NCBI RefSeq assembly: GCF_005503695.1
Contig: NZ_SCMU01000007.1
Location: forward strand, 62,001-126,000
Length of the DNA stretch: 64,000 nucleotides
Reading direction: 5' to 3'
Origin: Sphingopyxis sp. 2PD
Lineage (GTDB): Bacteria > Pseudomonadota > Alphaproteobacteria > Sphingomonadales > Sphingomonadaceae
Within the stretch, counting starts at the first letter, position 1; each line of letters opens with the position of its first letter. Shown in pieces: positions 9,805-17,667 of this stretch. The notes under the pieces are model-generated. The model did no database searches and was not told the DNA's origin. It saw only the letters and a list, made by a program, of their open reading frames with translations. The position numbers and the translations under genes were made by a program.

Positions 9805-9844
9805 GCCATTGCGCGCGGTGGCCCTAGTTGCCGCGCGCAATGGC
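9805..9844. terminator. Hairpin between convergent cusF and merR
   Basis: A perfect 14-base stem (GCCATTGCGCGCGG / CCGCGCGCAATGGC) encloses a 12-base loop and is followed by TGCTTTGGGG. It sits between convergent genes, so it can serve either strand. Confidence 0.75.
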
Positions 9845-9882
9845 TGCTTTGGGGCGCTGGCGGAAGACGGCTGTACTCGAAC

Positions 9883-10284
9883 CTAGTCGGACAGCGCCTC
9901 CAGAAGCGGGCAGCCCCCGGCATCGCCGGCGCCGCACGCCTCGACAAGATCGCCCAAGACAGCGGCCATCCGGTCGAGGTCGGCGCGCTTGGCGAGGACG
10001 TCGGCAAGCTGGCTCTCGGCCATATGGCGCGCCTGATCGCAGCTATGGCCGCCGCCTTCGGCAAGAAGGAGCAAAGTCCGGACCGTATCGAGGGGAAACC
10101 CCAGTTCGCGCGCGCGGCGCACAAATGCAAGGCGCCGCACACCAGCTGAATCATAACGGCGAAATCGCCCGTACCGGACCGGCGCGGGCAGAATGCCGAT
10201 GCGCTCATAATAGCGGATCGTCTCGATATTGCAGCCGGTAAGCCGAGAAAGCTCGCCGATGGGGATGGTGCTTGAGGGGGCCAT
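9883..10284 (-). CDS. merR: Mercury-type MerR regulator
   Basis: This 133-residue MerR protein (start ATG at 10284; an upstream GTG lies inside the operator) has the winged helix IPIGELSRLTGCNIETIRYYERIGIL and all three mercury ligands: Cys82 (HSCDQ), Cys117 (EACGAG) and Cys125 (GGCPLL). Tn501 MerR uses Cys82, Cys117 and Cys126. It is divergent from merT with a MerR-type promoter between. It should repress merT and, with Hg(II), activate it by untwisting the 19-base spacer. Confidence 0.93.
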   Translation of the reverse strand: MAPSSTIPIGELSRLTGCNIETIRYYERIGILPAPVRYGRFRRYDSAGVRRLAFVRRARELGFPLDTVRTLLLLAEGGGHSCDQARHMAESQLADVLAKRADLDRMAAVLGDLVEACGAGDAGGCPLLEALSD

Positions 10285-10295
10285 TGCGATTCCGC

Positions 10296-10326
10296 TTGCA
10301 TCTGTAGTCACTACAGATGGTAGACT
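10296..10326 (+). promoter_or_regulatory. MerR operator/promoter of merT
   Basis: The -35 TTGCAT (10296-10301) and -10 TAGACT (10321-10326) are separated by 19 bases. The perfect palindrome CATCTGTAG TCA CTACAGATG (10299-10319) fills the spacer. This is the standard layout of a MerR-activated promoter. Confidence 0.85.
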
Positions 10327-10356
10327 TGCCGCTACCGCGAAACAAGGAGTTTGAAT

Positions 10357-10716
10357 TTGGCTGGAGATGCAAGGCGTCCAAAAGGATTTGGGGCCATTTC
10401 GCTGGCGCTTGGCGGGATCGCATCGGGCTTTCTCGCAGCCACCTGCTGCGCCCTCCCCATGCTGCTGGCCTCGGCGGGGCTCGGGTCCGCCTGGCTCGTC
10501 GGCATAGCGGTCCCGGCCGCGCCCTACCGGCTCTGGTTCGTCGCATTCGGCGCAATTTCGCTCGTCGCCGGTGGCGTCCTGCTGGCGCGCCAGCAGATGC
10601 GCGCGGCGCGCTGCGGCGCCGATGGCCTGTGCGTGCCCGCGTCGCTGCGCTTTGTGACCCTGATCGGACTGCTCCTCGCCGCCGTCCTCCTCTGGCTCGG
10701 CTATCGCTATGCTTGA
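10357..10716 (+). CDS. merT: Mercuric transport protein MerT
   Basis: A 119-residue, three-helix membrane protein. I place the start at the TTG at 10357 because an AAGGAG site lies 7 bases upstream; the TTG at 10351 is too close to it. The first helix carries the vicinal pair Cys30-Cys31 (ATCCALPMLL), and the cytoplasmic loop has Cys86 and Cys92 (RCGADGLCVP), the four cysteines MerT uses to carry Hg(II) inwards. No merP or merA is adjacent. Its stop overlaps the next start by 8 bases, so the GDCCVxC protein is co-translated. Confidence 0.93.
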   Translation: MAGDARRPKGFGAISLALGGIASGFLAATCCALPMLLASAGLGSAWLVGIAVPAAPYRLWFVAFGAISLVAGGVLLARQQMRAARCGADGLCVPASLRFVTLIGLLLAAVLLWLGYRYA

Positions 10717-10936
10717 TCCCTCGCCGGTCCTGCAATCGACGCTGACGTGTCCGCTCTGCGGTCAAATCGCCGACGAAATCATGCCCACCGATGCGTGTCA
10801 GTATTTCTACGACTGCAAGGGATGCGGCGCGCTGCTCAAGCCGCTGCCAGGAGACTGCTGTGTCTTCTGTTCCTATGGCACGGTACCCTGCCCGCCAATA
10901 CAGGTTGACGGCGGCAAGGGCAGTTGCTGCGGCTGA
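10709..10936 (+). CDS. GDCCVxC domain protein linked to mercury resistance
   Basis: This 75-residue protein is rich in cysteine pairs: CPLCG near the N-terminus, DCKGCG in the middle, then the signature GDCCVFCSYG and a C-terminal SCCG. It fits the family named GDCCVxC domain-containing (seleno)protein, found with mer genes; here the residues are ordinary cysteines. No transmembrane segment is visible, so it should be cytoplasmic, where it could receive Hg(II) from MerT. The biochemical role of the family is not firmly established. Confidence 0.88.
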   Translation: MLDPSPVLQSTLTCPLCGQIADEIMPTDACQYFYDCKGCGALLKPLPGDCCVFCSYGTVPCPPIQVDGGKGSCCG

Positions 10937-10971
10937 GCCGCAAGCCGCCGACAGTCCCGATAGCGCGGCGG

Positions 10972-11385
10972 CTAGGCATTTCCGGCGGCGATGGCCTCGA
11001 TGACCCGGCAATCCGACACCGGCCCGCCATCGCAGAGCTGGACGATACGGGCAAGTTCAGCACGGAGCCGCGCCATCCGTTCCAGCTTTTCATCGACATC
11101 GAGCAGGTGACGCGCCGCAACTGCGCGGATTTCGGCGCAGTCCTGCCCCGGCCCCAAGGCCAGCGCCGTCAACGACCGGATTTCATCGATCGAAAAGCCG
11201 AGGCCGCGGGCATTGCGGATGAATGCGAGGCGCCCGACATCCTCATCCCCGTAGGTGCGCCGGCCAGAGGCTGTGCGCGCTGCGCAAGGCAGCAATCCGA
11301 TATCCTCATAGAAGCGGATCGTGTTTACCTTGGTGCCGGTGCGTTTCGCCAGGCCGCCGATCGGCAGCCGCGTGTCGCGCGCCAT
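10972..11385 (-). CDS. MerR-family regulator of the CDF/FTR1 genes (CadR/ZntR-like)
   Basis: This 137-residue MerR protein (ATG at 11385) has the helix-turn-helix LPIGGLAKRTGTKVNTIRFYEDIGLL and three cysteines in the metal-ligand positions: Cys83 (QDCAE), Cys118 (QLCDG) and Cys126 (SDCRV). This pattern occurs in CadR, PbrR and ZntR regulators of Cd, Pb or Zn, so the exact metal is open. It is divergent from a cation diffusion facilitator, with a MerR-type promoter between. The convergent GDCCVxC gene ends 35 bases away. Confidence 0.88.
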   Translation of the reverse strand: MARDTRLPIGGLAKRTGTKVNTIRFYEDIGLLPCAARTASGRRTYGDEDVGRLAFIRNARGLGFSIDEIRSLTALALGPGQDCAEIRAVAARHLLDVDEKLERMARLRAELARIVQLCDGGPVSDCRVIEAIAAGNA

Positions 11386-11418
11386 CTCCCTTCCTCTCAG
11401 TCTCGTTTCGATTTCAGC

Positions 11419-11449
11419 TTGCTTCTACAGTTACTGTAGAATGTAGAAC
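11419..11449 (+). promoter_or_regulatory. MerR-type operator/promoter of the CDF gene
   Basis: The -35 TTGCTT (11419-11424) and -10 TAGAAC (11444-11449) lie 19 bases apart around the palindrome TTCTACAGTTACTGTAGAA. The -10 ends only 6 bases before the ATG at 11456, so the mRNA leader must be absent or extremely short. Confidence 0.8.
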
Positions 11450-11455
11450 AGGGGA

Positions 11456-12097
11456 ATGAGCAACGACAGCAATTGCGGCTGCACGGGCGACACCGTCAGG
11501 GCCGAACGCGATCCCGCCTATCGAAGGGCCTTGTGGATCGTCGTAATTCTCAATCTCGGCTTCGGCGCGATCGAGATCGTCGGCGGGTTCATCGCCAACA
11601 GCCAGGCGCTGAAAGCCGACTCGCTCGACTTTATCGGCGACGGCACGATCACGTTGGCCGGCCTCGTCGCGATAGGCTGGACTGCGCTCGCCCGCACGCG
11701 TATCGCCTTAGCCCAAGGCCTGTTCCTGCTGTCGCTTGGCATAGGGGTCATCGGCGTCGCGCTGTGGCGTGCCCTGACCGCGGTTCCGCCCGAAGCCGAG
11801 CTGATGGGCGGCATCGGCGCCGCCGCCCTCCTCGTCAACCTCACCTCGGCCGCGGTCCTCTCGCGGTTCCGCGAAGGCGACGCCAATGTCCGGGCGGTGT
11901 GGCTGTTCAGCCGCAACGACGCGATCGCCAATGTGGCGGTGATCATCGCCGCCGGCCTCGTCGCATGGACCGGGCAAGCCTGGCCCGACCTTGCAGTCGC
12001 CGCCATCATTGCCACGCTTTTCCTGCATTCGGCCTATGAGATTCTACGCAGCGCGCGGACCGAATTGCGCGAACTGTCGACTGTGCCCGGACAATAG
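11456..12097 (+). CDS. Short cation diffusion facilitator (CDF) transporter
   Basis: A 213-residue membrane protein with about six helices. It begins with a Cys-containing tail (NDSNCGCTGD). The first metal site is in helix 2 (ADSLDFIGD) and a second candidate site is NDAIANV in helix 5. CDF exporters usually exceed 290 residues and have a cytoplasmic C-terminal domain; here the chain stops soon after helix 6. It is driven by the MerR promoter directly upstream and is 5 bases from the FTR1 gene, so the two form an operon. The exported metal is not known. Confidence 0.82.
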   Translation: MSNDSNCGCTGDTVRAERDPAYRRALWIVVILNLGFGAIEIVGGFIANSQALKADSLDFIGDGTITLAGLVAIGWTALARTRIALAQGLFLLSLGIGVIGVALWRALTAVPPEAELMGGIGAAALLVNLTSAAVLSRFREGDANVRAVWLFSRNDAIANVAVIIAAGLVAWTGQAWPDLAVAAIIATLFLHSAYEILRSARTELRELSTVPGQ

Positions 12098-12102
12098 GGC
12101 CA

Positions 12103-14049
12103 ATGCCCCCCGCCCGCCGCTTTCTCTCTCTGCTGATCGCGCTCGCTGCAATCTGCGGCCTCGTCGTGCCGACGGCACAGGCCCGCACTGATGCCGGCGA
12201 AGTCCAGACCATCTGGCGCCTGCTGGACTATGTTGCGGTCGACTATGGTGGAGCGGTCTCGAATGGCGCGGTGACGAGCACGGTCGAATATGCCGAGATG
12301 ACCGAGTTTTCCGCCACCGTTCGCAAGGGGATCGAAGCGCTTCCGGTATCCCCGGCGCGGGCTCGCCTTGTCAGTGAAGCGGGACAACTCCAGACGGCGA
12401 TCGCATCGAAGGCGGACCCCGGCAAGGTGGCTGGCCAGGCGCGCGGACTCGCGGCGGACCTCCTCGCCGCCTACCCTGTGCCCCTCGCGCCGCGCAACGC
12501 TCCAGATCCCCGGCGCGGAGCCCAAGTCTATCTGGAAAATTGCGCCAGCTGTCACGGCGCGCGCGGCGATGGCAATGGACCTCAGGCCAAGGGGCTCGAC
12601 CCGGCACCTATCGATTTCACCGACGCCGGACGCGCTCGCAAGCGCAGTCTGTTCGCGCTCTATCAGGTGATAGGACAGGGGCTCGAAGGCACGTCCATGC
12701 CCAGTTTTGCCCATTTGCCCTCCGACGACCGCTGGGCGGTAGCAGCCTATGCCGGTGGATTTGCCTTTCGCGACGTCGCAGCCGGCCGGCGTGTCTGGAA
12801 CCAGACCCCTGCGGCGCGCGAACTGGTCCCCGACCTGCAAGCCTTCACGAGTCTCAGCCCGGAAGTGCTTGGTCGTGGGCTGGGATCGGAGCAGGCCGAC
12901 GCGCTTACCGCCTATTTGCGCTCAGATCCCCAAGCATTGACAACCGCTTCGCCCGCGACGCTTGCGGTTGCCCGTGACAAATTGGCGCAAAGCCTTGCCG
13001 CGTACCGCAAGGGAAATCGGAGCGAGGCAGAGCGTCTCGCGCTGTCCGCCTATCTCGACGGTTTCGAACCGATTGAGCCGATCCTGACGACGCGCGATTC
13101 CGCCCTTATGGCGCAAATCGAATCCGCGATGTCCGATTATCGCGTGTCCATCGCGCGAGGTGTGCCGGTCGATGCGGTCGCGGGTAAAGCCGCCGCAGTC
13201 GAAACCCTTTTCGCCGATGCCGAAGCTGCACTGTCTCCCGATGCAGCCAGCGACGCATCGACCTTTGTCGGGGCGCTTACCATCTTGCTGCGCGAGGGTC
13301 TCGAAGCGCTTCTGATCATCGTGGCGATGATCGCTTTCTTACGAAAGGCCGAACGGCCTGAGGTCCTACCCTATGTCCATGGCGGCTGGATCGCAGCCCT
13401 GGCAGCCGGCGGCGCAACCTGGGCAGTCGCGACCTATGCAATCTCGATCAGCGGAGCGAACCGCGAGTTGACAGAGGGATTTGGCTCGCTTTTCGCCGCA
13501 GTCGTTCTCGTCTGGGTCGGCATCTGGATGCACGGAAAGTCACATGCGGAGAGCTGGCAGCGCTATATTCGCGAAGCGATGGGCAAAGCGCTTTCACGTC
13601 GCTCGGCCTGGTTCCTGTTCGGGCTCGCTTTCCTCGTGGTCTATCGGGAAGTCTTTGAGACCATCCTGTTTTTCGCAGCTCTCGCCGCGCAAGGAAGCCG
13701 CAGCGCGATCGCCGCCGGAGCCGGAACCGCAGTGGTGATCCTGGCAGCAATCGCATGGGTCATGCTTCGTTACAGCCGGGTCCTGCCGATCGGAAGATTT
13801 TTCGCTTACAGCTCTTCGCTCATCGCTATCCTCGCGGTTGTCCTGGCCGGCAAGGGCGCGGGCGCGCTACAGGAAGCCGGCCTCCTCGGCATCACCCCGC
13901 TAGCTCATTTTCCCCGCTTCCCGGCGATGGGGATATTTCCTTCGCTCGAACCGTTGTTGCTCCAGCTTCTCGCGCTTGCAATCCTCTGGATCGGCTATCG
14001 TTACAACAGTCGGCAACATCGCCGCATCGAGACAGCGCCCGGTCGATGA
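12103..14049 (+). CDS. FTR1-family metal permease with N-terminal cytochrome c domain
   Basis: This 648-residue protein has a signal peptide (ending near AQARTDAGE), a periplasmic cytochrome c domain with a CASCH haem site at about residue 147 and a likely Met ligand (TSMPSFAHL), a helical linker, and a seven-helix FTR1 permease. The first FTR1 motif is REGLE at about residue 397; the second reads YREVFET at about 515 instead of REGLE. Similar fusions occur as PbrT in lead-resistance loci and as iron permeases, so uptake of Fe or Pb is possible. It is co-transcribed with the MerR-controlled CDF. Confidence 0.85.
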   Translation: MPPARRFLSLLIALAAICGLVVPTAQARTDAGEVQTIWRLLDYVAVDYGGAVSNGAVTSTVEYAEMTEFSATVRKGIEALPVSPARARLVSEAGQLQTAIASKADPGKVAGQARGLAADLLAAYPVPLAPRNAPDPRRGAQVYLENCASCHGARGDGNGPQAKGLDPAPIDFTDAGRARKRSLFALYQVIGQGLEGTSMPSFAHLPSDDRWAVAAYAGGFAFRDVAAGRRVWNQTPAARELVPDLQAFTSLSPEVLGRGLGSEQADALTAYLRSDPQALTTASPATLAVARDKLAQSLAAYRKGNRSEAERLALSAYLDGFEPIEPILTTRDSALMAQIESAMSDYRVSIARGVPVDAVAGKAAAVETLFADAEAALSPDAASDASTFVGALTILLREGLEALLIIVAMIAFLRKAERPEVLPYVHGGWIAALAAGGATWAVATYAISISGANRELTEGFGSLFAAVVLVWVGIWMHGKSHAESWQRYIREAMGKALSRRSAWFLFGLAFLVVYREVFETILFFAALAAQGSRSAIAAGAGTAVVILAAIAWVMLRYSRVLPIGRFFAYSSSLIAILAVVLAGKGAGALQEAGLLGITPLAHFPRFPAMGIFPSLEPLLLQLLALAILWIGYRYNSRQHRRIETAPGR

Positions 14050-14175
14050 GGGGAATCATCACGGGGTCGGCGCACTCCTCCTTGGCCGTAAGACGGCTTC
14101 CGAAAAGAGCCTCCGAGCCAGAGTGCTTACCCGGCGCCCGTTACGCACACGAGTTAGGCCTGCTATTGCGACCCG

Positions 14176-14865
14176 ATGCCCGAAACGTCCAACTGGAACG
14201 GCCGACTTAGCCTCGGCGACTATCATGCTCTCTGGTCGGGTTCGGTTGGCGATGCCGCCGCGCACCGCCATTTTGCGGCGCAGGCAGTGTTTTGTGCCGA
14301 GCCGCTTACCGTGGTCGATGCTGATGGCGCGCGCCTGTCGGGGCGTTGCTTGCTCATCGAACCCGATACCGTGCACCGGCTGCTCCCCGCGCCCACGGCT
14401 GAATTATGGTTCGTCGAGCCGACAGTGGTCTTCGGTCCGCCGGTAGATCTGAAAGACCGGCTGATCTGCTCCGATCCGATTCATGTCGCGCTGCCGGGAC
14501 AGCGGTCCTTCTGGAAAAACTGGCTCACGCGAGGCGCCCGACCCCCGCTCGATCCGCGCATCACCCGCGCCGCCGCCTCGATTGACCGCCTGATCCCCAT
14601 GGGCTCTGTCCGTCTCGCGGCTGTGGCGGAGGAGAGCCGCCTTTCGCTCGGCCGCTTCCGGCATCTCTTTGCCGCCGAGATCGGCATGCCCTTCCAGCGC
14701 TTTGTGCTCTGGCGAAGGTTGATTATCGCCTTCGACGAATTGGGAATGCGCCGCAGCGCGACCGAGGCCGCACACATGGCAGGGTTCAGCGACAGCGCGC
14801 ATTTCGCCCGCACGATCAAGGCGATGTTCGGTATCCGGGCAAGCGACCTTTTCATCGAATCATAG
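14176..14865 (+). CDS. AraC-family transcription regulator
   Basis: This 229-residue protein has an N-terminal cupin-like sensing part (HRHFAAQAVFCAEPL) and a C-terminal pair of helix-turn-helix motifs (VRLAAVAEESRLSLGRFRHL and ATEAAHMAGFSDSAHFARTI), as in AraC regulators. The target is probably the methyltransferase 47 bases downstream, but nothing proves it. The ribosome site before the ATG at 14176 is weak, so the true start could differ. Confidence 0.85.
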   Translation: MPETSNWNGRLSLGDYHALWSGSVGDAAAHRHFAAQAVFCAEPLTVVDADGARLSGRCLLIEPDTVHRLLPAPTAELWFVEPTVVFGPPVDLKDRLICSDPIHVALPGQRSFWKNWLTRGARPPLDPRITRAAASIDRLIPMGSVRLAAVAEESRLSLGRFRHLFAAEIGMPFQRFVLWRRLIIAFDELGMRRSATEAAHMAGFSDSAHFARTIKAMFGIRASDLFIES

Positions 14866-14912
14866 CCTCTCCGTTCAAGCCGGTGCGTGATCGCGCCTGG
14901 TAGAGGCGCATC

Positions 14913-15572
14913 ATGTCAGACGCACACAGAGACTTCGTCCCGGCACTCGGCAAGAGCGGATCGCTCGACCGCTACGATGCCGCCATAGCCCTCATGACCA
15001 GAGAGAAAAGATGGCGAAGCGACTTGCTGCGCTTCGCCGAACCGCGGCCGGGCGAGCGGATCGTCGATATCGGGTGCGGCACGGGAACCTTTGCGATCGC
15101 CCTCAAGCAGGCGGCGCCGGAGAGCATCGTTCTGGCGGTCGATCCCGACCCCGCCGTGCTGGAAATCGCGCGCGCCAAGGCTGAGGTTGCCGATGCCGAG
15201 ATTCGATGGTTCGAGGCTATGGGCGACGAGCTGGACGGCATCGACGCACTCCGGCAATGCGACAAGATCGTATCGAGCCTGGTCCTTCACCAGTGCCCGA
15301 TGGCCGTTAAGGAAGCGATTGCCGCGCAGATGTTCAGGCTCCTGAGGCCGGGCGGGACCCTTTTCATAGCCGACTATGGCGAGCAGCGCTCGCTGCTGAT
15401 GCGCATGCTTTTTCGACAGATCCAGCTGCTCGACGGGTTCGAATATACCGAACCCAACGCTAAGGGCTGCGTCCCGGTGATCCTTAAAGCCGCGGGTTTC
15501 GAGGCGGTCGAAGAGATGAGAGTCATCCCGACGCCGACCGGCTCGATTTCAATCTATGGGGCGAAGCGGTAG
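14913..15572 (+). CDS. Class I SAM-dependent methyltransferase
   Basis: A 219-residue Rossmann methyltransferase with the SAM-binding motif IVDIGCGTGTFAIAL and an acidic end to strand 2 (LAVDPD). Motifs VSSLVLHQCP and RPGGTLFIADYG follow, as in UbiE-like enzymes. A GAGG site precedes the ATG at 14913. It lacks the conserved cysteine set of ArsM arsenite methyltransferases. The substrate is unknown. It follows the AraC gene on the same strand and may be its target. Confidence 0.82.
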   Translation: MSDAHRDFVPALGKSGSLDRYDAAIALMTREKRWRSDLLRFAEPRPGERIVDIGCGTGTFAIALKQAAPESIVLAVDPDPAVLEIARAKAEVADAEIRWFEAMGDELDGIDALRQCDKIVSSLVLHQCPMAVKEAIAAQMFRLLRPGGTLFIADYGEQRSLLMRMLFRQIQLLDGFEYTEPNAKGCVPVILKAAGFEAVEEMRVIPTPTGSISIYGAKR

Positions 15573-15599
15573 TTTCTCGCCCGGCCCGCGCGGTCGCGG

Positions 15600-15905
15600 C
15601 TAGCCGCGCCAGTGACGCCCGCGGTGATGGTGGTGCATCCGGCGCTTCTGATAGCGCCGCTCGTAGCGGTCCCGCCGTTCATAGCGGCGATCATGGCCGC
15701 GGTAGTAGGGATCGTAGCCACGATAGCCACGATCATAGCCATAATTGGGCACGCCGTGGCGTGAGGAACGATAGTCGCGGTCATGACCACGTGGCGCGTC
15801 ATGTCCGCGGCTATATCCCCCGCGATCGCCATGGTGCTGGGCAAGCGCTGTTCCGGGGAGCGCGAAGGCGAGCATCGCGGCCGCGATCGTCATCAGTTTT
15901 CGCAT
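15600..15905 (-). CDS. Small exported Gly/Tyr/Arg/His-rich protein
   Basis: A 101-residue protein with a signal peptide (MRKLMTIAAAMLAFALPGTALA) and a low-complexity mature part built of RGYDRGYRGYDPYYRGHD-like repeats ending in RMHHHHRGRHW. It is strongly basic and His-rich and may bind metals or cell-surface polymers. No family function is known to me. It is convergent with the methyltransferase gene and monocistronic. Confidence 0.7.
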   Translation of the reverse strand: MRKLMTIAAAMLAFALPGTALAQHHGDRGGYSRGHDAPRGHDRDYRSSRHGVPNYGYDRGYRGYDPYYRGHDRRYERRDRYERRYQKRRMHHHHRGRHWRG

Positions 15906-16096
15906 GTCAGTCTCTCCTTTTCGTGGCGTTCAAAATCCCCCTTCATGTTTGAATGCGCTGTGAATATTGGCTCCGATGCTGCCGATCGGACGGTGACCCG
16001 GCGTCTCCATGCGACAGGCCGATGGCGGGAGAGACAGTATCGCGCCGCATGGTGGGCACCCGTCCCGCGTGGACGAAGCGGGACGGGTGCGGGCCC

Positions 16097-16741
16097 TCAT
16101 TTGCCCTTTGCCGCTACCGCGGCCTGGACTCGGGCCTCGACCTGTTCGGGGCTCGGCTGGACGAGCATCTCGCCATTGACGAAGAAGGTCGGCGTGCCCC
16201 GGACGCCGACCGCACGCGCGTCGGCGATGTCCTGCTCCATCCAGGCCATCGCATCGGTTGTCGGCATCGCGCGCGCCTTCGCGACATTGAGGCCGGCCTT
16301 CTCGGCGGCCGCCCAGGCACCGTCCATCTTGCCGTCGTGCCATTCGGGCTGCGCTTCGAGCAGGGCGGCCGTCACCGGCTCGAGCTTGCCCTGGACGCGG
16401 GCGGCTTCGAGGATCACGATCGCCTCGGCCGAGCCGGGGTGCAGCGGCAGGTAGCGCATAACGAGACGCACATCCTTGGGATATTTGGCAACGATGCCCT
16501 TCACCGTGGGATAGAAGGCGCGGCAGGCCTCGCACGACGGGTCGAAAAATTCGACGATGGTGACCGGGGCATTTTTCGGTCCGATGATCGGCGAATGCGG
16601 GCGAATGAGGCTGTCGACGGGCCCCGCCACGACCTTCTTCGTGGGTTCGCCCTCGGCGGTTCCGCTGTAGAGCATCGCGCCGCCGGTGAAAGCGAGTGCG
16701 GAAACGACAAGCGTGGCCACCACTCCGATGCGTTTGTTCAT
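16097..16741 (-). CDS. DsbA-family thiol-disulfide oxidoreductase
   Basis: A 214-residue periplasmic protein starting at the ATG at 16741, with an uncleaved or cleaved N-terminal hydrophobic segment (VVATLVVSALAFTGGAML). A thioredoxin fold carries the active site FFDPSCEACRAF (CEAC) and the cis-proline GVRGTPTFFVNG, with a helical insert as in DsbA. It should oxidise thiols in periplasmic proteins. The start overlaps the dsbB stop by 4 bases, so the oxidase pair is co-translated. It is the last gene of the long leftward set running from the czc genes. Confidence 0.9.
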   Translation of the reverse strand: MNKRIGVVATLVVSALAFTGGAMLYSGTAEGEPTKKVVAGPVDSLIRPHSPIIGPKNAPVTIVEFFDPSCEACRAFYPTVKGIVAKYPKDVRLVMRYLPLHPGSAEAIVILEAARVQGKLEPVTAALLEAQPEWHDGKMDGAWAAAEKAGLNVAKARAMPTTDAMAWMEQDIADARAVGVRGTPTFFVNGEMLVQPSPEQVEARVQAAVAAKGK

Positions 16742-17172
16742 GATTTCAGTCTCCTTTGGAAGTTGAGCAAGAGGGTGAGGATGAGCGCGAACGCGGTCAG
16801 CGACGGGAGGGGCAGCGGCACGCCTCCGATTGCCATGCTCTCTCCCGAGCATGATGGACCGCCGGTGCAGGGGACGATCGGGGCCGGAATGACGCCGACG
16901 TAGAGCAGGCTATGATAGAAAGCGACGAGACCACCGCCCGCAGCCAGCGCCAGCCCATAAGGAACGATGGCGCGGTCCGACCTGAACGCCGCGATGCCGA
17001 GAATGATCGCAAGCGGGAACATGAAGCTACGCTGGAACCAGCAGAGGTCGCACGGCGCCTGGCCCATGACCTCGCCGACGAAGAGGACGGCCAGGCTCGA
17101 CAGGAGGGCGATTGCCCAGGCCGCGCCGAGCGGACGCCATTTGTGCGGCGCGAGCAGCGGAAAGCTCGTCAT
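16738..17172 (-). CDS. dsbB: Disulfide bond formation protein B (DsbB-like)
   Basis: A 144-residue four-helix membrane protein. The first periplasmic Cys pair is in APCDLCWFQRSFMFPL (CDLC) and the second in VPCTGGPSCSGE. DsbB passes electrons from DsbA to quinone. The start at 17172 overlaps the upstream SRPBCC gene (ATGA), and its stop overlaps the DsbA-like start. This pairing with a DsbA-like partner is typical of thiol-redox systems placed with metal efflux genes in alphaproteobacteria. Confidence 0.9.
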   Translation of the reverse strand: MTSFPLLAPHKWRPLGAAWAIALLSSLAVLFVGEVMGQAPCDLCWFQRSFMFPLAIILGIAAFRSDRAIVPYGLALAAGGGLVAFYHSLLYVGVIPAPIVPCTGGPSCSGESMAIGGVPLPLPSLTAFALILTLLLNFQRRLKS

Positions 17173-17654
17173 CGCCGGCCACCTTTGAACTTGGACTTGG
17201 GCCGTCGCGGCGGCGGTGGCGGCTTGCTGTATTTGGACTTGAGGTAGCTGAGCAGGATGCCGTCGATCGACGCGATCATTCGCTGGAAGCTGGTCTTGAT
17301 GCCGGGAAGCCGGAGCCAGGCAAAGGGCCCGCGGCAACGATAGCGGTGAACGAACTTCGTCCCGCTCGCCGTCGGCGTCAGGATATAACTCTCCTCGAAC
17401 TGGAGGATGAAGCTCGGCTTGACGTCGAGTATCAGCTCCTCGCCCGGGCGCGCGGAGAGCACCGCCGCGGAGACTTCGAGAAACTTGGGCTTGTGCGGAT
17501 CCATGCGCATCGAATAGCGGATCGCGATCGGGTCCTCGGCAAGCTGCTCGATCCGGACATAGGGATTCCAGATCCGGTGGTTCTCGAAATCGCCGAGGAC
17601 CGCCCATATCTGCTCCGGACTATAGGGGAGGTCATGCTCCCGCTCGAACTCCAT
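17169..17654 (-). CDS. SRPBCC-family protein (cofactor or lipid-binding fold)
   Basis: A 161-residue START/SRPBCC-like protein: N-terminal EHDLPYSPEQIWAVLGDFENHRIWNPYV is the family signature, followed by the antiparallel sheet and a C-terminal helix. The tail is very basic and proline-rich (SKPPPPPRRPKSKFKGGRR), unusual for the family. Ligand and role are unknown. It overlaps dsbB by 4 bases and is 13 bases downstream of the RND pump, so it is co-transcribed with both. A second SRPBCC gene lies at 23623-24093. Confidence 0.82.
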   Translation of the reverse strand: MEFEREHDLPYSPEQIWAVLGDFENHRIWNPYVRIEQLAEDPIAIRYSMRMDPHKPKFLEVSAAVLSARPGEELILDVKPSFILQFEESYILTPTASGTKFVHRYRCRGPFAWLRLPGIKTSFQRMIASIDGILLSYLKSKYSKPPPPPRRPKSKFKGGRR

Positions 17655-17667
17655 CAGCTTAACTCCT

